Source: Anaerotruncus sp. MC2020
Lineage (GTDB): Bacteria; Bacillota; Clostridia; Oscillospirales; Ruminococcaceae
NCBI GenBank assembly: GCA_000701945.1
Contig: KL370840.1
Coordinates: forward strand, 124,001 to 188,000
Length of the DNA stretch: 64,000 bases
Direction of reading: 5' to 3'
A program made the translations under genes and the position numbers. This document shows positions 27,926 to 35,546 of this stretch, piece after piece; position 1 is the first letter of the stretch, and each line of letters opens with the position of its first letter. The notes under the pieces were generated by a model, which was not told where the DNA came from, did no database searches, and saw only the letters and a program-made list of their open reading frames with translations.

Positions 27926-28463
27926 TGTTCTCCCTCCTTTCGATTTGAGCTCTCAGAGACTCTTTGGCTCTGTATAAAAGATCTGATATCTGCCGCGGAG
28001 ACTTTCCCATTACCTTTCCTGCCTCGCCATTTGTGAGACCTTCAAAATAGGTAAGATAAAGCACCTGGGCATATTCAGTTTTCAGTTTCCTTATCGCATT
28101 ATGCAAAGCTTTTTTCTCTTCGTCTTTTATGAACTCGGCTTCAATATCGGTCTCGTCAGAAAGATAATGATAATCTTCCAAGGGAGCGCAGCGGTTACGC
28201 TTCAGCTTTTTTAGATAGTCCAATGCAGCGTTTTTGCCGATAGCGTAGAGCCAAGCCTTGAACGAGCATCCTTCACGATACTTTGGCTTCTTTACGTACA
28301 GTGACATAAACGCGTTATCAGCGGCTTCCTCAGAGATATGTATGTCATGCACGAAAGAGTCGATAAACAGAACAAGTCTGTTTCGGTACTCTTCCACGAG
28401 TTCGACGAAACCTTCTTTATCGCCATTAAGGAAACGGAGGTAGCTACTTGCACCGTTTTCCAT
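27918..28463 (-). CDS. ECF-type RNA polymerase sigma factor (cassette 2)
   Basis: A 181-residue protein starting at ATG 28463 behind AAAAGGAGG. Region 2 (about 15-90) contains HISEEAADNAFMSLYVKKPKY and FKAWLYAIGKNAALDYLKK; region 4 (about 120-175) contains YAQVLYLTYFEGLTNGEAGKVMG and RQISDLLYRAKESL. The N-terminal 20 residues match the cassette 1 sigma almost exactly. It is first of three genes with a stalked membrane protein and a dockerin protein, and has its own promoter. Confidence 0.92.
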   Translation of the reverse strand: MENGASSYLRFLNGDKEGFVELVEEYRNRLVLFIDSFVHDIHISEEAADNAFMSLYVKKPKYREGCSFKAWLYAIGKNAALDYLKKLKRNRCAPLEDYHYLSDETDIEAEFIKDEEKKALHNAIRKLKTEYAQVLYLTYFEGLTNGEAGKVMGKSPRQISDLLYRAKESLRAQIERRENNG

Positions 28464-28573
28464 ATGGACCTCCTTTTTTAAGATATCGACCGATCGTTTT
28501 TGCTTTCAATATATATACGACAGCTACGCATTGAATCTCGCAGTGAAAGAATATATTTTTATGATTTAATTAT

Positions 28574-28602
28574 ATTTTATTCGATATAGGGCGTTATGTC
28601 AA
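28574..28602 (-). promoter_or_regulatory. Promoter of ECF cassette 2
   Basis: TTGACA, 17 bases, TAAAAT on the minus strand, about 110 bases upstream of the sigma start at 28463. The long AT-rich leader holds no gene. Confidence 0.65.
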
Positions 28603-28604
28603 TG

Positions 28605-28639
28605 AAAACAGCGGCGCTCATAACGAGTGCCGCTGTTTT
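28605..28639 (-). terminator. Terminator, AGCGGCGC stem
   Basis: A 15-bp stem AAAACAGCGGCGCTC / GAGTGCCGCTGTTTT with one G-T wobble and loop ATAAC, adjoining the stop codon of the gene ending at 28640. It partly overlaps the -35 of the next operon's promoter. Confidence 0.8.
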
Positions 28640-30106
28640 TCAGTTTATATCTTCAGTAAACGTGTCAATCACCGTTCGACCGTCGGATTTGTAAACGTTA
28701 TAGCTTTTGGCTACGTATGTGCCGTTTGCTTTCTGCTCCTGTATCTTCAGTGCTTCTTCGGGAGTATCAGCAGAATCCAGAAGCTCGTTTCTGTATACAT
28801 AGCCTCTTATGCCGTTGTCGCCCTCGACTCGTATGAGATCAGGCAGGTCGTCTATCTCGTCTGCGTCGGATGCACCGTAGGTCTGACCGTATTCGTTAAC
28901 GTCGTACTCAGGCTTAACAGGATAGCTTACTATCATCTGCTCATCGTCCGTGTAAGTGACAGTGCGGACCTTGTTCGCGTACTCGTCGAATCGGATTCTT
29001 TTGACCTCGAGATATTTCGAGAGCTCGCCGTTTTCGTCATAGCCGAGTAATTTCAAGAGAACCCCCGTTTCCTTATCAACTATGAATTCGAATTTTGCTA
29101 CGTTTTGCTTCTGACCGTAAGCTCCCTCGAGTATCCCCGAAAGGATAACGCACTCTCTGCCGCAGAAATCCTGCTCGTCCGTTATGCTCCAGTTATCAAA
29201 ATCAGTAAGAAAACCAAATACTATCTCCTGCGGGCAGAGACAGTTGTGAGCTTCACGTATATTCGTTGCGTCATTTCTGTATGACCAGTGATTGTTTCCC
29301 GATGAATCGACGGTATGCCGCTGTTCGTCAGGAATATCAAATTTCGCCGTGTCCTCCTTTGTATTTACAGATTGACTGCCTTTGCCAAAGCCTTTGTATT
29401 CATGCTTCTGAGTGGTTAGGTCGAAAGTATGGAGGTCAATACCGTCACTGTAGGTGATGTAATCATACCTATCTCCCTCATATGTGAGGAGTTCTGAATA
29501 TTCTGAGAAATCATCTGTTAGGTGAAGTGTATTGTAACATACCCAAGACTGTACATGAGCATATGAAGTTGCAGTATTCTGGTCAGTTTCAAATTCAACC
29601 GTTTTGAAGTACGGCATTTGATTAGTTGCGTCGATCAGCTCACCTGAAGCCCTGTCAAAGTAGTCCATGCTGTTGAGCATTTTGTAGTAGACTCCCTCTT
29701 GTGTGGACATATCGTACTCCTTGCGTGCAGGAGCTTCAGGCTCTGTTTCATACTTAGTCTCGGCTGTAGTTTCCACTATCTCCTCAGCTGTTATGCCAGT
29801 GCTCGGGACAACATCAGCTGAACGCTTTATGTTATTAACAGCAAGTGCTGTGCCGCTTACTCCGACAGCAACTGCGAGTACAGCCGCCGTCGCCTGTAAA
29901 GCTGTACGCCATTTTGGTTTGCGGTAGAGTTCTACACCGCTTACTGTATCTCCTGTGTACTCGGGAATATCCTTGCACGTTTTTTCAACGCTTGTACGGA
30001 AGATGCGGTCGGCGTGTTTGTCATCGACTGCTCGGAAGCGCTCGGATAGTTCATCGATAGTTCTTTTATCGGCGTTTTCGAGTATTCTAAAATCAGGCTT
30101 TTTCAT
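28640..30106 (-). CDS. Putative anti-sigma membrane protein
   Basis: A 488-residue protein with RBS AAAGGAGG. The cytoplasmic N-terminus (1-66) ends with SGVELYRKPKWRT, the motif shared with three other membrane partners of ECF factors here. A single membrane helix spans about 68-90. The ectodomain (about 105-488) contains a segment that reads like an outer-membrane-lipoprotein carrier or MucB/RseB-type fold (YFDRASGELIDATNQM ... KFEFIVDKETGVLLKLLGYDENG), known to bind lipid or anti-sigma partners in other systems. This similarity is my reading, not confirmed. It starts 12 bases after the sigma gene at 30119-30682, and the pair forms a two-gene operon. Confidence 0.75.
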   Translation of the reverse strand: MKKPDFRILENADKRTIDELSERFRAVDDKHADRIFRTSVEKTCKDIPEYTGDTVSGVELYRKPKWRTALQATAAVLAVAVGVSGTALAVNNIKRSADVVPSTGITAEEIVETTAETKYETEPEAPARKEYDMSTQEGVYYKMLNSMDYFDRASGELIDATNQMPYFKTVEFETDQNTATSYAHVQSWVCYNTLHLTDDFSEYSELLTYEGDRYDYITYSDGIDLHTFDLTTQKHEYKGFGKGSQSVNTKEDTAKFDIPDEQRHTVDSSGNNHWSYRNDATNIREAHNCLCPQEIVFGFLTDFDNWSITDEQDFCGRECVILSGILEGAYGQKQNVAKFEFIVDKETGVLLKLLGYDENGELSKYLEVKRIRFDEYANKVRTVTYTDDEQMIVSYPVKPEYDVNEYGQTYGASDADEIDDLPDLIRVEGDNGIRGYVYRNELLDSADTPEEALKIQEQKANGTYVAKSYNVYKSDGRTVIDTFTEDIN

Positions 30107-30118
30107 AGCTGCCTCCTT

Positions 30119-30682
30119 TCATATCGTTATATCCTTGTCCTCAAGTAATCTGCGGAGCTTTTTCAGTGCCCTGCTGCTGCGGACTCTTATCATTGAGGGC
30201 GAGAGCGGTACTATCTGCGCTATTTCACGAGAAGTCCGCCCGTAGTAGTACTTCTGTATTATTATGGTGGAATCAGGCTCACCGAGGTCATATATCAGTC
30301 TGAGAAGTATCCTCCGTATCTCGTTCAACTCGGAGTCAACAGTAATGTCATCAGGCGAGGGAATACTTACTGCTGTCTCGCTGTCGAGAGATAACGCTGT
30401 GTTGTCTCTGCTGAGCCTGCGGTAGTATGCTGCGGACTTCCTGAGTGCTACCGTACCGATGAAGCCTTTCATATCCGCATCCGAGTTGGCAACAGGCTTG
30501 TATGAGGAGAACACTTCCGCAAAGATGTCGCTGACGCACTCGTCTATATCCTCACGCGAGCCACAGCTCCGCAGACGATTGAAGGCTATAGTATAGACGT
30601 AGTTGATATATTCGTCGAACAGCTTACGTTGTGCCTTTATCTTGTCTGCTGCGAGCAGCAGGCGGTAATCGCTCTGAGTCAT
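30119..30682 (-). CDS. ECF-type RNA polymerase sigma factor
   Basis: The start is ATG 30682 behind AAAGGAGG; an ATG six codons upstream overlaps that site and is rejected. The product has 187 residues with region 2 (about 20-90: YVYTIAFNRLRSC, DIDECVSDIFAEVF) and region 4 (about 125-178: IIIQKYYYGRTSREIAQIVPL, RSSRALKKLRRLL). It is the closest paralogue of the sigma at 21220-21777. It is paired with the 488-residue membrane protein downstream and preceded by a terminator, so it is independent of the binding-lipoprotein gene. Confidence 0.92.
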   Translation of the reverse strand: MTQSDYRLLLAADKIKAQRKLFDEYINYVYTIAFNRLRSCGSREDIDECVSDIFAEVFSSYKPVANSDADMKGFIGTVALRKSAAYYRRLSRDNTALSLDSETAVSIPSPDDITVDSELNEIRRILLRLIYDLGEPDSTIIIQKYYYGRTSREIAQIVPLSPSMIRVRSSRALKKLRRLLEDKDITI

Positions 30683-30781
30683 CCGCTTCCTCCTTTCCAT
30701 AATATGAATGCATTCACTATATACATTTGACTTTAAAGCAGCAAGTGCAGCACCCTCAAAAAAATTTTATCATTTAACCAT

Positions 30782-30810
30782 ATTTTATATTGTTTTTCCA
30801 TGATTGTCAA
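30782..30810 (-). promoter_or_regulatory. Promoter of the ECF/488-residue receptor operon
   Basis: TTGACA, 17 bases, TAAAAT on the minus strand, about 100 bases upstream of the sigma start at 30682. Confidence 0.7.
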
Positions 30811-30820
30811 TTATATAATC

Positions 30821-30841
30821 AGCGGCACAAAATGTGCCGCT
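30821..30841 (-). terminator. Terminator-like hairpin, AGCGGCAC stem
   Basis: An 8-9-bp stem AGCGGCAC / GTGCCGCT, 13 bases after the stop of the binding lipoprotein at 30855. The T-run on the minus strand is poor, while TTTT follows on the plus strand. It directly abuts the -35 of the next operon. Confidence 0.55.
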
Positions 30842-30854
30842 GTTTTGCGTTATG

Positions 30855-33113
30855 TCACGACTGCTCGCTGAGCATAAGGGATACGCGGTTCTGAATGCGT
30901 TTCGCGCACTCCTCGGCGGAGATGTCGCCCGAATCGAACGCGCCGTACTCTTCCATTATAATGCTGCTTATCTCATCGTCGGCACTTATCAGATTCGTAC
31001 AGGTGCTGATATATTCCTTCAGCTTTGTGATGTCCTCGTCGGTGATATCAACTCCAAATTCTACGCTGGCATGAGTCTGTCCTGATTCATCCGTCCATGT
31101 AGTGTGCTGTGAGCGGTACTGCCCGTCGATAAGCGTTTGCTCGAAGCTGTCCTTGCGCGTATGGAAAAAGCTTTTGGTTTGCAGATAGCTCCGCAGGAAA
31201 TCGTCGCTCATTATGAAGTTGACGTAGTCCCAGCCGCCCTCCATACATTTTCCTGTTTTGAGCACGGAAAAGATATTGTCGTTCGGAGCACTAAAACTGC
31301 TTTTCGGGTCATCCGACGGAGTAGCGAGGTACACAACATCATCGCTGCTCAGACCTCTTTGTTCACGGATATCGCTCAGCATGGACAAACCACCTATAGA
31401 ATCTCCGTCTATGAGAGACTTCTCGTTTGCAACCGAATGCATTACTTCTGTGCTGTATATATGCTGCTCCTCATCAGACATGGATGCGTTGAATTCGTCC
31501 CAGTCTCTCTCGGGTGCAAGGCGGACGGTATGTGTGAACTCCAGCAGCTTTACGAATTCGGGCGAATCGAACCAGCACTCCGCGTTGTCGAAGTCTACCC
31601 ACGCGGAGAGGTCGCCTGTGACGAAGTTCGCCATTACCTGTTCGTGACGGAACAGCCAGTCTCCGCCGAGAGTCATGTCCTCGGGCATATTTGACGCTAT
31701 ATCTATGAATTCGTCCATTGTGACATTGCCGTTAGGGAAGTATTTCTTCTTGCCGAGCAGCACGGGAAGAGTGAAGGTCTGGCTCATCATATACAGCCCG
31801 TCTTTGTACTTGTACGCCTCGACCACATTGTCGAGGATATCGTCCTCATTGAAGCCGCCGTACTGTTCCGAGAGCTCGTTCATGTCCGCGAGCGCGCCGA
31901 GGTTGTAAAGCCTCGTCATATCGCGTCTGCCGTTTATGACGATGACGTCTGGGCTGTTTCCGCCGAGGATATCCGTCGAGAGCCCTTCAAGTCCGCTCGT
32001 GAAGTATTTCAACTCGCCCTCGTAGCTGTCGCTTTTTTTGTTGTACTTCGCTATCATTTCCTCATGGTTTTTCGACCAGCGGGCATCCTTCGAGAGCACG
32101 CCCACCGTGTACTTCTCCCTGTTCTCGACATAGTCATCGGGACGAACTGTCAGCAGCGAGAAGTACGAGCCTGCGTCGTCGCTGCCGTAGAGCGCAAATC
32201 TGCCATCCGCGACGTAGGCGAGCCCGTAAATCTCCATGAGAGTTAGGTGCGAATCTATGAAGCCGAGCACCTCAACGACCTGCCCGTCCGCAGTCAGACC
32301 GAAAATACCGTCCTGCAAAACGAAGAACGCCTTGTAATCGCCCGCGCCCGTGAATATACCCTTGCTTAATCGCATATAGTCGCCGTATTTCGTCATCTCG
32401 ACAGGGTCACGGAGGCTCTTGCCGTCCATATAGCAGAACTCGACGTCATTCGCGTGGATATATTTTCCGTCGCTGTCGATTCCGTAAGCCTCGAAGGTCA
32501 TGCCGTCGTCGCTGCTCTCGGAAACAGTGCCGTCCGCTCCGATGAGCCAGCGACCAGTCTGACAGCCGATTATCCAGCCGTCGCCGTAGGTGCAGAAGTG
32601 CGTCAGCGGCGCCTCATACGGCGTGATATAGTCGCCGAAGTCGGTCAGCTCGACCGCCGAGAGCTCGCCGCCGTCAACGTTAAATGTGCGTATCTCGTAG
32701 CTGTATTCGCCCGTCTTGAAATAGTCTGGGTCGGTGAGCTCCTTGCTGAATTTGGCGTGAATGATGAACAGCGTCATCGTCCCGTCGGGAGCAATGTACG
32801 CGAGGGAGTTGAAGCAGTCGTCGCACGCATACAGCTCCGTCGGCGCAGAGGGCTTCATATCCGCGTCGTAGTCGGCAAAGCTGAATTTGCCGGCCGAATC
32901 CCACAGGACGCGCGTGCCCTTACCCTCAACGTATGCCATGTCGAGCAGCGAGCCGAAGCCCTGCGGCTTCTCGACGCGCTCCTCCTTGTACTTGGTCTGC
33001 GACACAGTGACTGCTTCCGAAACGGAACTGTTTGTCGTCTTGCCGTCCGCGCACGCAGTCAAGCCTCCGCAGAGCACTGCCGCCGCACATAAAAATGCCA
33101 TTGCTTTTTTCAT
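30855..33113 (-). CDS. Large solute-binding-like lipoprotein (copy 1)
   Basis: The start is ATG 33113 behind AAAGGAGG. The product has 752 residues; the first 40 (MKKAMAFLCAAAVLCGG..., lipobox LTAC) almost repeat those of the protein at 23182-25443. The N-terminal half (about 45-330) is beta-rich, propeller-like. The C-terminal part (about 340-752) resembles a family 1 solute-binding protein (YTVGVLSKDARWSKNHEEMI, GGNSPDVIVING, later GGWDYVNFIMSD). Both copies end with a similar helix (SAEECAKRIQNR). Outside the first 40 residues and the fold the two have diverged strongly. No permease genes adjoin. It lies between dockerin cassette 3 and an ECF pair, the same relative position as its paralogue. 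Confidence 0.82.
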   Translation of the reverse strand: MKKAMAFLCAAAVLCGGLTACADGKTTNSSVSEAVTVSQTKYKEERVEKPQGFGSLLDMAYVEGKGTRVLWDSAGKFSFADYDADMKPSAPTELYACDDCFNSLAYIAPDGTMTLFIIHAKFSKELTDPDYFKTGEYSYEIRTFNVDGGELSAVELTDFGDYITPYEAPLTHFCTYGDGWIIGCQTGRWLIGADGTVSESSDDGMTFEAYGIDSDGKYIHANDVEFCYMDGKSLRDPVEMTKYGDYMRLSKGIFTGAGDYKAFFVLQDGIFGLTADGQVVEVLGFIDSHLTLMEIYGLAYVADGRFALYGSDDAGSYFSLLTVRPDDYVENREKYTVGVLSKDARWSKNHEEMIAKYNKKSDSYEGELKYFTSGLEGLSTDILGGNSPDVIVINGRRDMTRLYNLGALADMNELSEQYGGFNEDDILDNVVEAYKYKDGLYMMSQTFTLPVLLGKKKYFPNGNVTMDEFIDIASNMPEDMTLGGDWLFRHEQVMANFVTGDLSAWVDFDNAECWFDSPEFVKLLEFTHTVRLAPERDWDEFNASMSDEEQHIYSTEVMHSVANEKSLIDGDSIGGLSMLSDIREQRGLSSDDVVYLATPSDDPKSSFSAPNDNIFSVLKTGKCMEGGWDYVNFIMSDDFLRSYLQTKSFFHTRKDSFEQTLIDGQYRSQHTTWTDESGQTHASVEFGVDITDEDITKLKEYISTCTNLISADDEISSIIMEEYGAFDSGDISAEECAKRIQNRVSLMLSEQS

Positions 33114-33168
33114 AGAGATTCCTCCTTTTTTGTCCTTTCGGACTTTTTTCACTTATAAGTGATTTTTA

Positions 33169-33414
33169 AGGGGCAAAAAGACGAAGTTTCACAAAAAGTT
33201 CATATTTTTTCTCTGTTATTACCAAAGAAGTGGCTTCAAAATAGTGCAAAACGTTGAATAAAAAGAAAAAACAATGCAAATCGCATCAGAAACATGAGCG
33301 AAATCAATGGAAGGTGTATGATTGAATGGATGAAATATTCTGTGCTGTGTCCCTTTTGATAAGGTGATTGGTGTTTTATATAATGACATCATCATACAGA
33401 GTTAGCAATAAATC
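33169..33414. repeat. Duplicated leader/upstream region, copy 1, with insert
   Basis: Blocks A (33169-33259) and B (33371-33414) match 25500-25590 and 25596-25639. The 111 bases between them (33260-33370) have no counterpart in the other copy and contain no gene I can recognise. The promoter-proximal hairpin GTCC-GAAA-GGAC lies just downstream, before the ribosome site of the lipoprotein gene. Confidence 0.75.
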
Positions 33415-33588
33415 TCTCATATTATTGTTTGCGGATTCGGTATTGAGGAGTTTGCAAATGGCAATGAACTCAGCAATGTGGTCTACCTTGAAGATACAAG
33501 CGATGATGCTCCGAAATACGAACATGATGAAAAAGACATTGTTATCTATAAGCTAACGCAAATCAGCCTGTACTTATGTACAGGCTGA
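33412..33588 (+). pseudogene. Possible C-terminal remnant of a lost gene
   Basis: An open frame without a start codon encodes a plausible protein end (GFGIEEFANGNELSNVVY, then DAPKYEHDEKDIVIYKL) and runs to TGA 33586-33588 within a terminator hairpin. Codon use looks like real protein, but no family is recognised and the upstream part is missing. It may be the 3' remnant of a gene removed when the neighbouring region was duplicated. Confidence 0.35.
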
Positions 33589-33596
33589 CTTTTTTT
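33564..33596 (+). terminator. Plus-strand terminator behind a gene remnant
   Basis: A 10-bp perfect stem CAGCCTGTAC / GTACAGGCTG with loop TTAT, followed by a run of seven T. It points away from the minus-strand dockerin gene ending at 33600 and fits only a plus-strand transcript, now apparently missing its gene. Confidence 0.75.
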
Positions 33597-33599
33597 AGT

Positions 33600-34721
33600 T
33601 CAATTGTTCACGAGCTTTTGCCTCGACAGAACGAGGTCGAAAACGTCCACGCTTCCGTCGTTGGTAAGGTCGGAGGCTGCGCCCTCGCGCTCAGTTGGAG
33701 TGTCAGCCGCAAGAACGAATCTTTGCAGCTTTATCGCGTCCACAACGCCGAATTCGCCGTCGTCGTTGGAGTCTCCGCTGAGGCAGATGTAATCCTTGTT
33801 GTAGATAGTGCTGTCGGTATCGCCCGAAAGTTCGGGCTTTACAGTGACATCGACAACTGCCGACCAGTAATAATTCTCGTCCATGTAGGCTTTCAGAGCG
33901 TCCGCGTCCTCCTGAGTCTTGACGTATATCTCAACGCATGAGTAGGGGGCATCGGGGCGCTCCTCAGAGCATTTTTGCGTCAGGTACACGTTGGAGAGGA
34001 CGCCGTTTTCGCTCAGGTATTTTTTGAGCGAGAAGTATTCATCAGCGACGATAGTATTGACCTCATCGTAGCTTCTGTTTCCGCCTGTAGGAACACGGTA
34101 CTCCGCTTCGGGAGCTACAACGATGCTAATCAGGCTCTCGTCAATACCGTTCTCTTTCATATACTGTTTGATATCGTATTCGACTGCATAGGATTTTGCA
34201 TAGCAGTCAATGGAGTGCCTGCCCCAATAGAGAGACGCATAAGCGGAGTTGTCGATAAACCCTTTCTCGTAGATGAATGTATTGAGCGACTTCCATACTG
34301 CAAGGAGTTTTTCGAGCTCGTCATTTGTAACGGGAGTTTCAACCGTATATCCGTCGGGAACCATAGCTTCAAAATCTTCCACCCTGTAGCCGATAAGGCT
34401 TTCATCAAGTGCTTTTTCCTTTACAAACGCCTTTATATTCGCAAGAATTTCCTCATTATCCGCAACAACTATTATTTTCTTGTCCTTGTCCAGCTCGATA
34501 AAGGCGTCCATTGTTGGTGTGTTTGTTTCCTTGTCCCAGAGGTAGGTGCTGAGTGTTTCCGAGATATATGCTATATCTTCGGGCAGAATAAGCGACTCCT
34601 CTATCACCTTGTCCCTGTTCTCAATCTCCGCACCGCTCGCAAACGCCATATTAGGCGCGGAAGCCACGCAGATTCCGCACATCGCCGCAGTCATAGCTGC
34701 CAGTAATCTTCTTTTTTTCAT
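33600..34721 (-). CDS. Secreted dockerin protein of cassette 3
   Basis: The start is ATG 34721 eight bases after AAAGGAG; a GTG at 34730 lies in the ribosome site. The product has 373 residues with signal peptide MKKRRLLAAMTAAMCGICVA. The mature part has three related segments of about 100 residues, each with a helix and a closing strand (IKAFVKEKALDESL, IKQYMKENGIDESL, LKAYMDENYYWSAV), suggesting internal repeats of a small alpha/beta domain of unknown family. The C-terminal dockerin (about 308-373) has loops DSNDDGEFGVVD and DLTNDGSVDVFD. This is a different dockerin subtype from cassettes 1 and 2 and resembles the one at 45456-47906, so it may bind another cohesin. Confidence 0.83.
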   Translation of the reverse strand: MKKRRLLAAMTAAMCGICVASAPNMAFASGAEIENRDKVIEESLILPEDIAYISETLSTYLWDKETNTPTMDAFIELDKDKKIIVVADNEEILANIKAFVKEKALDESLIGYRVEDFEAMVPDGYTVETPVTNDELEKLLAVWKSLNTFIYEKGFIDNSAYASLYWGRHSIDCYAKSYAVEYDIKQYMKENGIDESLISIVVAPEAEYRVPTGGNRSYDEVNTIVADEYFSLKKYLSENGVLSNVYLTQKCSEERPDAPYSCVEIYVKTQEDADALKAYMDENYYWSAVVDVTVKPELSGDTDSTIYNKDYICLSGDSNDDGEFGVVDAIKLQRFVLAADTPTEREGAASDLTNDGSVDVFDLVLSRQKLVNN

Positions 34722-34757
34722 AGTATTCACTCCTTTTCATTCTCAGCCCGTAAGCTG

Positions 34758-35546
34758 TTATTCGCTGTTTGTTTTTTTCGTGGTGTACAGATAGTACCTT
34801 TCGTCGCCTTCAAACCTTACCGCTATTTTTTTTCCGTCATCATCTCCCGTGACCCTGTACGCGTCCGTTTCGCAGTGGTAGTAGACCTCTCCGAGCCAGT
34901 CATAGCCGCTCATATATGCCCTGCCGATATACTCGCCGACCTCGTCCTTCGAGACCTCCGCTTTGGCAGTCGAATAGAACGTGCGCGGCTCGCCGAGCTC
35001 CGCCATTATATACTGCTGATTGACCGTCATCTCGTCCCATGGTATGTATTCGCTCGGCTCTGTAGTGCCTTCATCGGGCGGCTGCTCCGTCAGAGAATGT
35101 CCCGACGGCTCAGATGTGGTAATGCTTGTCGTCGGCTCGGTAGCGGCAGTCTTCGTCTCGATAACGACAGCTGTCGGAGCTGTTTCCGTTGGCGTCTGAT
35201 ACTGCACCTCCGCTTCGCTTGTCGCGACGTTTACCTGTGTGCTTACTGTTGCAGCTCCCGTAGCAGCGGCTATATTTGTACTCCTTTGTTCTGTTTGATG
35301 GCAGGTAGTTTGTGTGCTTTCAATCGAAGCCGAGCTCGCCGTTGTTTCTTCCGTCACTGCTACGCTTGCAGTCGGAGGCTTAATGCTCCTATGCTTCCAA
35401 AATCCAAATCCGAGAATAACGGAGAAGCAAAAACAGGCTAATACCGGCACGGTACGCTTGACTATCAGCCTGCGCCTGCTCTTTTTCTCCTGATACTCAT
35501 CATATCTGGAAAGCAAGCTCTGGTACATTTCATTATGGTTCTTCAT
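34758..35546 (-). CDS. Putative anti-sigma membrane protein (cassette 3)
   Basis: A 262-residue protein, start taken as ATG 35546 (11 bases after AAAGGAG; a GTG at 35558 is an alternative). The basic cytoplasmic N-terminus (1-30, ending KKSRRRLIVKR) precedes one membrane helix (about 31-49), a Thr/Ala/Ser-rich stalk (about 60-160) and a small ectodomain (about 165-262). It is shorter than its counterparts in cassettes 1 and 2 but has the same layout and overlaps the sigma gene by 14 bases. The anti-sigma role is inferred from position. Confidence 0.72.
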   Translation of the reverse strand: MKNHNEMYQSLLSRYDEYQEKKSRRRLIVKRTVPVLACFCFSVILGFGFWKHRSIKPPTASVAVTEETTASSASIESTQTTCHQTEQRSTNIAAATGAATVSTQVNVATSEAEVQYQTPTETAPTAVVIETKTAATEPTTSITTSEPSGHSLTEQPPDEGTTEPSEYIPWDEMTVNQQYIMAELGEPRTFYSTAKAEVSKDEVGEYIGRAYMSGYDWLGEVYYHCETDAYRVTGDDDGKKIAVRFEGDERYYLYTTKKTNSE

